Shown here: positions 16,994 through 31,001 of the stretch, in pieces
Numbering within the stretch: the stretch's first letter is position 1
Layout of the letters: every line of letters begins with the position of its first letter
Source: Cryptosporangium minutisporangium
GTDB taxonomy: Bacteria > Actinomycetota > Actinomycetes > Mycobacteriales > Cryptosporangiaceae
Length of the DNA stretch: 64,000 bases
NCBI RefSeq assembly: GCF_039536245.1
Contig: NZ_BAAAYN010000018.1
Location: 124,001 to 188,000, forward strand
Direction of reading: 5' to 3'
Position numbers and translations under genes: made by a program
Notes under the pieces: model-generated
Told to the model about the DNA's origin: nothing
Database searches by the model: none
Seen by the model: the letters and a program-made list of their open reading frames with translations, nothing else

Positions 16994-17668
16994 TCAGCGC
17001 GCCCCGGTCAGGACGACGCCGAGGCGCTCCCCAGCGGCCAGCTCGACCACGCGCGGGGCGTCGTTCGCCGACACCGCGACGTAGAGCACGGTGGTGGCGT
17101 CGTTGTCCGTGCGCGGCGAGGTGTCGACGACGGTCGCCGCGAACGTCTCCGCCGAGTCGGGGTCCTCTTCGGTCGAGTTCGGCGCGGCCGTGGCCACCAG
17201 CTGGACCTTGTCCCCGGGGCTCAGCCGCTTCGCCGGCATCCGTTCCGGCTTGAGGCCGATGCCCACCTGCTGCTGGCCGGGGCCCACCAGCTCGACGTCG
17301 GTGAGCTGGTCCTTCGTCAGCAGTGTTCCCGGGACCAGCGAGACCTTCGCCCGCTGGCCCACCACCGCGCCACGCTCGGAGGCGGGCAGCGGAGTGAGTC
17401 CGACGGTGCTGTTCACCTGGACGACCGTGAGGTCCTCCGCGGTGATCGTCGCGCCCGCGGCGACCGGGCGGGCCACCGCGAGGAAGTCGCCGGTCCGAGT
17501 CGCGGCGTAGAACGCGAACGCGGCGAGCAGCCCGCCGATCGCGACCAGCGCGACCGCGAGGCCGAGGTGTCCGGTCCGGACCCGGCGTTGGCCGACCACC
17601 CGGGGCGCCGGCACCGGCCCGGACGTGACCGGTGCCGGTGTCGGTGTTCCCGTCGCGCTGCGGCTCAC
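16994..17668 (-). CDS. SAF-domain protein, CpaB/RcpC-like
   Basis: 224 residues. A Pro-rich cytoplasmic tail, a single membrane helix (LGLAVALVAIGGLLAAFAFYA, about 40-60) and an exported SAF domain (VARPVAAGATITAEDLTVV), as in CpaB/RcpC proteins of Tad pili, which act in the periplasmic or wall space and are often glycan-binding. GTG start at 17668 overlaps the stop of the preceding gene. The longer frame runs into the upstream gene and is not supported. Confidence 0.82.
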   Translation of the reverse strand: MSRSATGTPTPAPVTSGPVPAPRVVGQRRVRTGHLGLAVALVAIGGLLAAFAFYAATRTGDFLAVARPVAAGATITAEDLTVVQVNSTVGLTPLPASERGAVVGQRAKVSLVPGTLLTKDQLTDVELVGPGQQQVGIGLKPERMPAKRLSPGDKVQLVATAAPNSTEEDPDSAETFAATVVDTSPRTDNDATTVLYVAVSANDAPRVVELAAGERLGVVLTGAR

Positions 17669-18459
17669 TGCGTCACCACCTGAAGCTCGTCGATCTTGAT
17701 CGTGGTTTGGGTCTGCCGGGTCTGCTGGATCGTGCCGCTCTGCCCGCCACCGGCCCAGTTGACGACCCAGTTGGTCGTGCCGGTGATCGTGTAGACACCC
17801 CGGGGCGCCGAGCGGCTCGAGCGCGCGTACCGGTATCCGCAAGTCGGTGACGCCGCGTTGCCGAACGACGCGGCGTACGGCGTGCCGGGGTCGTCACAGA
17901 CGACCTGCCTGCCGTCGCCCATGTTCCAGGTGATGCGGGTCGCGGTCGCGGTCGCGGTGACGGTCAGGCCGGGCACCGCGGCGGTGGCGGTGAACGGGCC
18001 CCAGGTCTCCGGTTTCACCGCGGTCCAGAGCCAGACCGGCAGCCCGACCAGGCCGGTGAAACCCTCGTCGGCGGGCCCCGGCGCGATCCCGATCTCGGGG
18101 CCCTTGATCGGGATCTTCGCGAACTCGCGCAGCGCGACCTGCTCGGCCGTCTCCCCCTCCGGCTCGGCCTCCACCTCGCCGGGTGGACAGAGCGCCGCGA
18201 TGTTGCATTGCCGCTCCGGCGGACCCGTCGGGCCGGGCCCCGGATCCGGGTTCCCGGGATCCGGGCGTGGTCGCGGCCCGGCCCCGGGACGCTCGGCGCG
18301 GACCTCGCAATCCTCACCCGGCGGGCAGGTCGCGCCGCCGGACGGAGGTGGCTCCGCTGCGGCCGGGCCGCCGAGCGTCGCGTACCCCAGGGCAGCGACG
18401 GCGAGCATCGCGGCCGTGCGGAGCCCTCGGCCTCTCGCACGTTTCGGCCCCGCAGGCAT
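17665..18459 (-). CDS. secreted proline-rich protein, first gene of the tad operon
   Basis: 264 residues. A signal peptide (AAMLAVAALGYATLGGPAAA, cleaved before EPPP) is followed by a Pro/Gly-rich stretch with two Cys pairs, a hydrophobic WLWTAVKPETWGPF segment and a C-terminal beta-rich domain. In that domain ITWNMGDGRQVVC and YTITGTTNWVVNW resemble a PKD-like fold. Genes of this type open many actinomycete tad operons; a role in pilus anchoring or secretion is inferred. ATG at 18459, preceded by GGGGAGAGGGG. The 17-bp iterons lie 30-80 bp upstream. Confidence 0.75.
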   Translation of the reverse strand: MPAGPKRARGRGLRTAAMLAVAALGYATLGGPAAAEPPPSGGATCPPGEDCEVRAERPGAGPRPRPDPGNPDPGPGPTGPPERQCNIAALCPPGEVEAEPEGETAEQVALREFAKIPIKGPEIGIAPGPADEGFTGLVGLPVWLWTAVKPETWGPFTATAAVPGLTVTATATATRITWNMGDGRQVVCDDPGTPYAASFGNAASPTCGYRYARSSRSAPRGVYTITGTTNWVVNWAGGGQSGTIQQTRQTQTTIKIDELQVVTQ

Positions 18460-18950
18460 CCGGTACGCCCCTCTCCCCGCTGCGTCTTCGGCAACGCTGC
18501 GTTTGCGGCAACGCTTGAGTTCCGGCAACGCTGCGTACTCGTCCCGGCGTGCCCTCCGCACCGGCGCGGAAGTACGCCGCGTGACCCATAGCGCATCGTC
18601 ACCACGGAAATACGCGGAGGATGGTTCACCCCCGCCACGACATTCTTGGCACCCCGAAGCCAGAATGCGCAGTAGTCGCTTTCCGACTCGAACTGGACAG
18701 TCGACGGGTAGCTACGCCCTTCGGGGGATCAGACCCCCCTCGTCGCCCGATCGTTGGCGGGAAGCGGATACTCACCCGCACTGCGGCAACCACGGTGACG
18801 GTGACCGAACCGCCGTGATGAGCGCTCCGGACGGCGCCCGCCACCGGACGGGCAACACCGAGTGACGGACGGTCCAGTCCTGTGTGGCCGACCGGTCGCC
18901 GGTGGCTCCCGTCTCATCACTGTGGAATCAGCCATCTCGTTCCGCGGGGT
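18460..18950. other. 491-bp divergent intergenic region
   Basis: Lies between the tad operon (leftward) and the beta-helix glycosidase (rightward). It holds three 17-bp iterons near the tad start, a small hairpin (CACGGTGACGG / CCGCCGTG region around 18793-18818) and presumably both promoters. No gene or known riboswitch recognised. Confidence 0.5.
18489..18539. promoter_or_regulatory. three 17-bp iterons upstream of the tad operon
   Basis: CGGCAACGCT occurs at 18489, 18506 and 18523, spaced exactly 17 bp. The flanking GCGT is shared by the first and third copies. Read on the minus strand these are AGCGTTGCCG repeats 30-80 bp before the first tad start codon, with a partial fourth ACGCAGCG closest to the gene. 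Spaced direct repeats suggest cooperative binding of an activator or repressor; the regulator is unknown. Confidence 0.55.
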
Positions 18951-20411
18951 ATGACCTTATTGCGTCGCTTCTGTTCTGCGCTCTTCGCCGGCGCGTTGCT
19001 CGCCGGCACCGTGACGTTGCTCGGCTGGGGTGCCGCACCGGCGTCCGCCGCTACCGTCGTCACCTACCCGGCTCCACCGGGCGCGCCGACGACCGGCCAG
19101 TACGCCGTCTCGATCGCCGGGCGCACCTCGTTCGTCCACCCCACCGGACTCGGCGCGTTCACGAACTTCTCGTTCGGCGGCGGCCCGGTCACCGTCACGG
19201 TGACGACCAGCAAGGACTCGTTCGCTCCGGTCCTGCGTCCGCGGGACGCGGCGGTCCGGGTGACCCGCCTGGCGCCCCGCACGTTCCGCTTCACGATCCC
19301 GGTGCCCGGGTCGTACAGCTTCGAGATCGACCCGGACACCGACGCCTACCCGCCGCTGTTCCTCTTCGCCAACCCGCTCGAGGCGAACGCCCCGACCGGC
19401 AGCACGTCGACCATCCGTTACGTCGGGCCCGGTTACTGGACCGTCGACGCCGCCGGTCAGATCGTGCCCGGAGCCTCCGGCCCCGGCGGCACCTACTCGC
19501 TGGCGCCCGGCACCCGGCTGCACCTGGCCGGAGGCGCGATCCTGCGCGGCAAGATCCGCATCGGCTCGGACAGCGAGGGCGGCCCCGGCGCGGACGGGAC
19601 CGCGGTCACCGGGCGTGGCATCGTCGACTCGACCGCGGTCGTCGACCACGGCCGCCCGCTGCGGATCAACAACTCGGCCGGGGTCACGATCGACGGCCCG
19701 ATCTTCCTCGGCCAGAAGCACTGGGGCGTGGTGAGCCGCCGGTCCGAGCAGGTCACGCTGCGGAACATCAAGGTGATCAACTGGCGCGACGACGACGGCA
19801 CCGGCACGCCGGACGGCATCGACGTGGTGGCGTCCCGCAACGTCGAGATCGACCGGGTGTTCGTCCGTAGTTACGACGACGGCATCGCGATCAAGAGCAG
19901 CATGTCCGACGACACGTGGCTCGGTCCCACCAGCCAGATCTACGTCCACGACTCGGTGGTCTTCAACGGGCGGGCCGGCAACGCGCTGGAGATCGGACGC
20001 GAGACCGGCGCCCCGATCAGCGGCGTCGCGTACGAGGACATCGACGTGATCCACAAGCTCGCCCGCAGCGACCCGTACGCCCGGGACGCGATCTCGATCT
20101 TCGTCCGTGACGACGGCGACGTGAGCGACATCAACTACACCGACATCCGGGTCGAGGAGTGCCAGGAGCGGTACCTCGGCTTCGAGGTGACCGGGCCCGG
20201 GACGCTGACCGACGTCAACGTCACCGACGTGACGTTCGCCGGTTCGCCGCGGGCACTGCCGACGGTGGTCGCCGGCAATCCGAACGGGCTGCTCCACCAC
20301 GTCGACTTCCGTGGGCTGCGGTTCAACGGCGGGTCGACGCTGATCACGAGCCGGAGCCAGCTGACGTTCGTCACGAACGCCTACGCGACCGGGATCACGT
20401 TCGGCCCCTGA
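18951..20411 (+). CDS. secreted right-handed beta-helix glycoside hydrolase (GH28/GH49-like)
   Basis: 486 residues. Signal peptide (LFAGALLAGTVTLLGWGAAPASA), an N-terminal beta-sandwich-like domain (about 35-190), then a parallel beta-helix (about 190-480). Acidic residues appear where polygalacturonase or dextranase catalytic Asp lie: TPDGIDV and SYDDGIAIKSS about 30 residues apart, then GNALEIGRETG. This pattern fits GH28, or the GH49 dextranase/isopullulanase group, whose N-terminal sandwich domain it also resembles. An extracellular polysaccharidase is likely. ATG at 18951 gives a clean signal peptide; a GTG upstream adds 23 residues without merit. Confidence 0.78.
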   Translation: MTLLRRFCSALFAGALLAGTVTLLGWGAAPASAATVVTYPAPPGAPTTGQYAVSIAGRTSFVHPTGLGAFTNFSFGGGPVTVTVTTSKDSFAPVLRPRDAAVRVTRLAPRTFRFTIPVPGSYSFEIDPDTDAYPPLFLFANPLEANAPTGSTSTIRYVGPGYWTVDAAGQIVPGASGPGGTYSLAPGTRLHLAGGAILRGKIRIGSDSEGGPGADGTAVTGRGIVDSTAVVDHGRPLRINNSAGVTIDGPIFLGQKHWGVVSRRSEQVTLRNIKVINWRDDDGTGTPDGIDVVASRNVEIDRVFVRSYDDGIAIKSSMSDDTWLGPTSQIYVHDSVVFNGRAGNALEIGRETGAPISGVAYEDIDVIHKLARSDPYARDAISIFVRDDGDVSDINYTDIRVEECQERYLGFEVTGPGTLTDVNVTDVTFAGSPRALPTVVAGNPNGLLHHVDFRGLRFNGGSTLITSRSQLTFVTNAYATGITFGP

Positions 20412-20490
20412 GTGTTCACCTGGCGGACAGTTACCCGTCCGATCGGCCCGGGTAGGGGCGGGGACAGACAGCCTGTGGAGGGAGACGGCC

Positions 20491-20823
20491 GTGACGACGC
20501 AGAACCCGTTCGAGGACGAGGACCGGGTACTCGACCGGATCACCGATCGATTCGACGACCGCTACGACGGCGCGGTCGACCGGGAGAAGATCGAGCACGA
20601 GGTACGCGAGACGTACGCCGAGCTCGCCGCCGACGCCAAGGTCGACACGATGCTGCCCGCGCTCACCGAGCACGAGGTCGGCGAACGCCTCGCCGAGGAG
20701 GTCGGCCGCCCGGCACCCCTCGTTGAGGAGCCGCCCGCCGCCACTCCCTCGGGCGGAGACCAACGGGCCGGAGGGGGCGGCGCGGAGGCCGACCCGAGCG
20801 GACTCGGCCGGCCGGTCCTCTGA
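20491..20823 (+). CDS. small three-helix-bundle dimerization-domain protein
   Basis: 110 residues, very acidic. The segment VDREKIEHEVRETYAELAAD through LPALTEHEVGERLAEEV matches the actinobacterial pattern of a short helical dimerization domain found alone or before other domains. The C-terminal 40 residues are disordered, rich in Pro and Gly. GTG start at 20491 with GGAGGGAG upstream. No function is known. Confidence 0.7.
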   Translation: MTTQNPFEDEDRVLDRITDRFDDRYDGAVDREKIEHEVRETYAELAADAKVDTMLPALTEHEVGERLAEEVGRPAPLVEEPPAATPSGGDQRAGGGGAEADPSGLGRPVL

Positions 20824-20857
20824 CCCGTCCGTGCCGTGCCGTGCACGTTCCGAGCGT

Positions 20858-26362
<5,505 letters not shown>

Positions 26363-26435
26363 CGGGCCCCACTCGTCGACACCGCTACCGCCGCACGGAC
26401 CCGACTCCGCAGCGATGCGGCGCGAGTAGCGGCGA

Positions 26436-26489
26436 GTTACGAGAGTACACGCCCCAACGAGTCCGGGCGGGCGTTACGACTCAGTACAC
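26436..26489. promoter_or_regulatory. direct repeat in the kinase/dehydrogenase promoter gap
   Basis: GTTACGAGAGTACAC (26436-26450) recurs as GTTACGACTCAGTACAC (26473-26489), with a 2-bp insertion, in the 194-bp divergent gap. It may be a regulator site. Weak evidence. Confidence 0.3.
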
Positions 26490-26556
26490 AGAGCCGCCGT
26501 CGGTAAGCCAGTTGCCACCAGCGTGATAGGTCTTGAGGCAACCGGAAGGAGCAAAT

Positions 26557-27420
26557 ATGAGCGGGATCGAGCGGGTGGGCGTCGTCGGCGCCGGGCTGAT
26601 GGGCTCGGGCATCGCCGAGGTGTGCGCACGAGCCGGCCTCGACGTCGTCGTCGCCGAGGTGGACGCCGGGGCACTCGAGGCCGGGCAGCGCCGGATCGAG
26701 CACTCGCTCGACCGGGGAGTGAAGGCGGGCAAGCTGACCGCCGCCGACCGGGAGGCCTCCGCCGGCCGGATCCGCTACACCACGTCGATCGACGATTTCG
26801 CCGATCGTGACCTGGTGGTCGAGGCGGTGGCCGAGGTCGAGCCGTTGAAGATCGACATCTTCGCGCAGCTGGACAAGATCGTGACGCGGCCGGACGCGAT
26901 CTTCGCGTCGAACACGTCCTCGATCCCGATCATGAAGCTCGCGATGGCGACCGCCCGGCCGACCCAGGTCATCGGCGTGCACTTCTTCAACCCGGCGCCG
27001 GTGCTCAAGCTGGTCGAGATCATCCCGTCGCTGCTCTCCTCGGACGAGACCCGGGAGCGGGTGGAGGAGCTGGCCACCGAGCGGCTGGGCAAGACCGTGG
27101 TCCGGTCCCAGGACCGGGCCGGTTTCGTCGTCAACGCGCTGCTGATCCCGTACCTGCTGTCGGCGATCCGGATGTTCGAGTCCGGCTTCGCGTCGGCCGA
27201 CGACATCGACAACGGCATGGTGCTCGGCGCGAACCACCCGATGGGCCCGTTGCGGCTGATCGACTTGATCGGCCTAGACACTACGAAGTCGGTCGCCGAG
27301 TCGATGTACGAGGAGTTCAAGGAGCCGCTGTACTCCCCGCCGCCGCTGCTGCTGCGCATGGTCGACGCCGGGTTGCTGGGGAAGAAGTCCGGCCGCGGCT
27401 TCTACGACTACAGCCGCTGA
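26557..27420 (+). CDS. fadB2: 3-hydroxybutyryl-CoA dehydrogenase
   Basis: 287 residues. N-terminal Rossmann fold with GAGLMGSGIAE, catalytic-region SNTSSIPIMKLA and the HFFNPAPVLKLVEI signature holding the active His, then the C-terminal dimerization domain with NHPMGPLRLIDLIGLD and KSGRGFYDY. NAD(P)-dependent oxidation of 3-hydroxybutyryl-CoA in fatty-acid or polyhydroxybutyrate metabolism. ATG at 26557 follows GGAAGGAG. The final 13 bp overlap the convergent flavoprotein gene tail to tail. Confidence 0.93.
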   Translation: MSGIERVGVVGAGLMGSGIAEVCARAGLDVVVAEVDAGALEAGQRRIEHSLDRGVKAGKLTAADREASAGRIRYTTSIDDFADRDLVVEAVAEVEPLKIDIFAQLDKIVTRPDAIFASNTSSIPIMKLAMATARPTQVIGVHFFNPAPVLKLVEIIPSLLSSDETRERVEELATERLGKTVVRSQDRAGFVVNALLIPYLLSAIRMFESGFASADDIDNGMVLGANHPMGPLRLIDLIGLDTTKSVAESMYEEFKEPLYSPPPLLLRMVDAGLLGKKSGRGFYDYSR

Positions 27421-29018
27421 GCGGCTGCGGCTAACACCGGCAGGCGGGTGGTGACGGTACGCAGGGGTTGCGCCGTGCCCGAGCGCGTCCAGATCTGGTC
27501 GAGTCCGCCGACGCTGATCCGGTGTGCCTGCGCCGGGTCCAGCGCCCGGAAGTCGGACCGCTGGTGCACGCCTCTGCTCTCGGTGCGGGCCAGCGCCGCG
27601 CCGTGCAGCCAACGGGCCGCGGCGAGCAGCGCGGCGGCCCGGCGCGCCCGGACGGCGTCGGCCCCGACCCCGTCGAGCGACGCGCGGACGCGCGCCCAGG
27701 TGGCGTCCAACTCGGCCAGGGAGGCGCTGAGCCGGTCGCCGTCCCGCAGGTGACCGACATCGTAGGGCAGGACCTCGGCTTGTACGGTCCGGATCACGTC
27801 GCGGTAGTCGTCGGCCGCCCCGGGGGTACCGGTCGGGCGCAGCCCGGCCGTCCCGGTCGGGCGGACCGTCCGGGAGGCGTGCAGGTCACCCTGCCGGGCC
27901 GCGAACGCAGCAGCTCCGGCTCCGGCCCAGCTGCCGGACGCGATCGCCCAGGCCGCGTTCTCCGCGCCGGTTCCCGGCGTCGCGCCGAACACGTGGTCCC
28001 GCGCTGCCACGTCGCCCGCCACGTACAGGCCGGGGACGCCGGTCGCGCAGTCGTCGCCGCGCACCAGCACTCCGCCGCTGCTCCGGACCGTGCCTTCGAG
28101 GATCACCGGGGCCTCGAACAGGTCCTCGAACGGGTTGAGGCCGTCGGCGTCGAAGGGAGCGAAGAACGCGGGCTGTGCCAGCCGCAGAGCCGTCCGCATC
28201 CGTGGGTCGGCGCGGTCGAGGCGGCAGTACACCGGTTCGGTCAGTGCGGCTTTGGCCAGCACCGACCGGCCGCGGACGCCGGTCGTACCCGGCACCGGCG
28301 AGCCGTCGGCCCGGTAGAACCGGGCCCATCGGGAGAACGCCGTGGCCAGCACCGGGTTGGGCTCGGACGTCACCGGGTGGACCGCGGTGAACTCCGTCCC
28401 GGACAGGTCCGCGCCGACCTCGACGGCGAACAAGGCCCCGTCGCCGGAGTTCACGTCGCACCCCACCGAGCGCGCCTCGAACCCGCAGCCGCCGGTGGCC
28501 AACACGACCGCTCCGGCGCGTACCTCGTAGCCGCCGCCGTTCCGACGGTGCACGCCGCGCGCGCCGGCTACCGCGCCGTCCGCGTCCACCAGCAGTTCGA
28601 GCACCGGGCTGTCGTCGAGGATGCGGACGCCACGGCGCTGCAGGCGCGACCGCTGCCACCGCAGGTGGGCCGATCCCGGGAGGGTGCGTTCTCCGGAGAC
28701 CTGTTCCCACTCGCCCAGGCGGGCGCGGACCTCCTCGACCACCCGCTCCAGCCAGACCCGGTCGGCCAGGCCGTCGCCGAGGCTCTCCCGGCGCCCGACC
28801 TCGGTCTCCTGCGCGTCCCAGTCCGCCGCCGCGTCCCACACGTCCGCGTTGCCGGCCGCTGCGGCACCGCTGGTGCCGGTGTAGGCCTTGTCCGCGAGCA
28901 CCACCGACCGGCCCGCCCGGGACGCCGCGAGTGCGGCCCAGGTTCCCGCCGCGCCGCCGCCGACCACCAGGACGTCTGCGGTCACGTGCTCGACCGGACG
29001 GTCGGTGGCGGCTGTCAT
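27408..29018 (-). CDS. FAD-dependent oxidoreductase, fumarate reductase flavoprotein family
   Basis: 536 residues. N-terminal FAD-binding ADVLVVGGGAAGTWAAL, the second FAD segment AGAVVLATGGCGFEARSVG, SGDGALFAVEVGADL, and GLYVAGDVAARDHVFGATPGTG near 330. A C-terminal helical domain is present. This is the fumarate reductase/succinate dehydrogenase/adenylylsulfate reductase flavoprotein fold. The usual iron-sulfur partner is not adjacent, so the electron acceptor and substrate are unknown. ATG at 29018. A perfect 11-bp inverted repeat lies 180 bp upstream. Confidence 0.85.
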   Translation of the reverse strand: MTAATDRPVEHVTADVLVVGGGAAGTWAALAASRAGRSVVLADKAYTGTSGAAAAGNADVWDAAADWDAQETEVGRRESLGDGLADRVWLERVVEEVRARLGEWEQVSGERTLPGSAHLRWQRSRLQRRGVRILDDSPVLELLVDADGAVAGARGVHRRNGGGYEVRAGAVVLATGGCGFEARSVGCDVNSGDGALFAVEVGADLSGTEFTAVHPVTSEPNPVLATAFSRWARFYRADGSPVPGTTGVRGRSVLAKAALTEPVYCRLDRADPRMRTALRLAQPAFFAPFDADGLNPFEDLFEAPVILEGTVRSSGGVLVRGDDCATGVPGLYVAGDVAARDHVFGATPGTGAENAAWAIASGSWAGAGAAAFAARQGDLHASRTVRPTGTAGLRPTGTPGAADDYRDVIRTVQAEVLPYDVGHLRDGDRLSASLAELDATWARVRASLDGVGADAVRARRAAALLAAARWLHGAALARTESRGVHQRSDFRALDPAQAHRISVGGLDQIWTRSGTAQPLRTVTTRLPVLAAAAQRL

Positions 29019-29197
29019 GACGGTTCCTCTCGCGGCCGGCTCGGGAGAGGGCTACCCGCGGAGCGGACAGCGCGAACTCGCCACGGGAGGTTCACGTGAC
29101 AGCGGACGCGCTGGTAAGGCCGCACATATTCAGCGAAACACCGCCCGGGCAGGCGGTCAATGATTGTCACGAGGTTGAGACACAAAACATAGCGGTT

Positions 29198-29226
29198 AAC
29201 TAGGGAAATCAGGGGTTTCCCTAGTT
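29198..29226. promoter_or_regulatory. perfect 11-bp inverted repeat upstream of the flavoprotein gene
   Basis: AACTAGGGAAA (29198-29208), a 7-nt spacer, then the exact reverse complement TTTCCCTAGTT (29216-29226). AT-rich against its surroundings. It lies just after the methyltransferase stop and 180 bp before the flavoprotein start, both leftward. It may be an operator, an RNA leader hairpin or a terminator; the lack of a T tract favours an operator or leader. Confidence 0.55.
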
Positions 29227-29246
29227 GCCATCAGCAGGTGACCTCG

Positions 29247-30032
29247 TCACCGCGTGACACGCGCGACCGCTCCGTGGATCGCGGACGGCTCGGCCTCGGC
29301 CTCGGCCCGCCACCGGGACACCGGCACCAACCCGGGCTCGACCAGGGGATGCCCGTGGAAGAACGCGGTGACCTGCGCCGAGTCGCGCAGCGTGACGGGG
29401 GTGGCGGTGCGGGCGTAGACGGCCAAGCCGTCCTCGGTCTCGGCCGGCGGCACGGCATCGACGACGACGTGCGAGAGCGCCAGGTAGCTCCCGTCGACCA
29501 GGGGCTTCAGGTAGGCGCCGAGGACGTCGGCCGGGGCGTCGCTCTCCGGAACGAAGTGCAGCACCGAGATCGCCAGCACGGCGATCGGCTCGGCCGGGTC
29601 GAGCAGCGTGGCGAGGTCCCGGACGGCGGCCGGGTTCCGCAGATCGGCGTGGACCACCTCGGCGCACGGGTTGCCGGCGAGCAGCCGGCGACTGGTCTCC
29701 ACCGCGATCGGCTCGACGTCGACGTAGACGACGCGCGCCTGCGGGTCCCTGGCGTGGGCGATCTCGTGGACGTTACCCGCGGTCGGGATGCCGGACCCGA
29801 GGTCGAGGAACTGCCGGACACCCTGGTCGAGCAGGTAGCCGACCACCCGGCGGAGGAACGCGCGGTTCTCCCTGGCGTTGGATCGCGCGTCCGGCGCGAC
29901 CGCCAGCAGCCCGTCCGCGGCGGCCCGGTCGGCGGCGAAATTGTGCGAGCCGCCGAGGAAGTAGTCGTACATCCGGGCTGCGTTCGGCTGATCGGCGCTA
30001 CCGAGCGCCCGCGCCGCGTTCGGTTCCGACAT
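29247..30032 (-). CDS. SAM-dependent methyltransferase (Methyltransf_19/DUF574)
   Basis: 261 residues. Family signature at the start: PNAARMYDYFLGGSHNFAADR, then the SAM-binding glycine loop FLDLGSGIPTAGNVHE, VVYVDVEPIAV after strand two and VLAISVLHFVPE. A large family almost confined to actinomycetes; substrates are unknown and members occur in many antibiotic clusters. ATG at 30032 matches the family N-terminus (SEPNAARALG); a GTG nine bases upstream is possible. Divergent from the DUF4132 operon. Confidence 0.9.
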   Translation of the reverse strand: MSEPNAARALGSADQPNAARMYDYFLGGSHNFAADRAAADGLLAVAPDARSNARENRAFLRRVVGYLLDQGVRQFLDLGSGIPTAGNVHEIAHARDPQARVVYVDVEPIAVETSRRLLAGNPCAEVVHADLRNPAAVRDLATLLDPAEPIAVLAISVLHFVPESDAPADVLGAYLKPLVDGSYLALSHVVVDAVPPAETEDGLAVYARTATPVTLRDSAQVTAFFHGHPLVEPGLVPVSRWRAEAEAEPSAIHGAVARVTR

Positions 30033-30149
30033 GCGCCTCACCGTAGCGGGGCGGGAGCCGTCGATTCTGGACGGCGCCGGATCCGGTCACCGAACTGTCG
30101 CACCGGCTCGCTAGCCTCCAGCCGTTCCGTCGTGGAGGGGAGTTGCTGG

Positions 30150-31001
30150 ATGGCTTGGTTAGCGGTGGCGGGCGGCTACGAGGTGACGCTGGACGGCGAC
30201 ACCCTCGTCTGCCGGAACGCGGCGGGGAAGACGCTGCGTTCGGTACCGAAGGCGGTCCGCGAAGATCCCGTTGTCCAGGGCCTGAAACAACTCACCGAGT
30301 GGCTGAGCCGGCACGAAACGCAGTGCCGGGCCGACGTCGAACGCTGGATGGTGCGTTCGCTCCTGGTGCCCGCCGCGCTGCTGGCCGAGGTCTGGGCCGA
30401 CGACGCGTGGGCGTCCGCCGCCCGCAACCTCGTGGTCACCACGCCCGACGGTGACCAGGTCGGTTTCCTCCGCGACGCGGGCGAGAAGGGCATCGGCATC
30501 GTCGACCTCGACGGGGAAACCGTCCGGCTCGACGCGGAGCAGCTCCTGATCCCGCACCCGGTCCTGCTCGACGACATCGACGACCTCCGTGAGTTCGCCG
30601 CCGAGCTGGAGTTCACCCAAGCCATCGACCAGCTGTTCCGCGACGTCTGGGCCCGCCCGGCCGACCTCGACCCGGCCACGACGCGGGTCTCCACCTACTC
30701 CGGCGGCCACTACGAGGAGCTGCGCCACCTCACCGCCCGGGCCGCCCAGGCCGGCTACCGCGTCCGTGGCGGGTACTCCGTGTGCCGCGTGTTCGAGAAC
30801 GGTGCGGTCGTCGAGGCACGTTCGTGGGTCGGTTCGGACGATCCGTACTACCCGACCGAGACCGGCGACCTCATCTTCACCCGGCCCGACGGGGTCGCGC
30901 TGCCGCTCGGTGAGGTGGGCCCGGTGGCCTGGTCGGAAGGCAATCGCATGGCCGCCGGCCTCTACGCCGGCCGCGTCGTGGAGAAGGAGGCCGCAGCATG
31001 A
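30150..31001 (+). CDS. stand-alone DUF4132 domain protein, first gene of the MoxR-VWA-SWIM operon
   Basis: 283 residues. The order of motifs follows the DUF4132 region of MolR/YehI: KTLRSVPKAVREDPVVQGLK, an RWMVRS helix, NLVVTTPDGDQVGF, a VRLDAEQLLIPHPVLLDD strand-helix step, then LEFTQAIDQLFRDVWAR. The C-terminal part (YRVRGGYSVCRVFENGAVVE) is beta-rich. DUF4132 in enterobacteria sits at the end of a protein four times larger, so this is a reduced stand-alone form. ATG at 30150 after GGAGGGGAG. Its stop overlaps the next start as ATGA, so translation is coupled. Molecular activity unknown. Confidence 0.8.
   Translation: MAWLAVAGGYEVTLDGDTLVCRNAAGKTLRSVPKAVREDPVVQGLKQLTEWLSRHETQCRADVERWMVRSLLVPAALLAEVWADDAWASAARNLVVTTPDGDQVGFLRDAGEKGIGIVDLDGETVRLDAEQLLIPHPVLLDDIDDLREFAAELEFTQAIDQLFRDVWARPADLDPATTRVSTYSGGHYEELRHLTARAAQAGYRVRGGYSVCRVFENGAVVEARSWVGSDDPYYPTETGDLIFTRPDGVALPLGEVGPVAWSEGNRMAAGLYAGRVVEKEAAA

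Noticed and set aside
18573-18950. Riboswitch upstream of the beta-helix glycosidase
   Set aside because: Looked for c-di-GMP, c-di-AMP and cobalamin consensus pieces; only a small hairpin was found.
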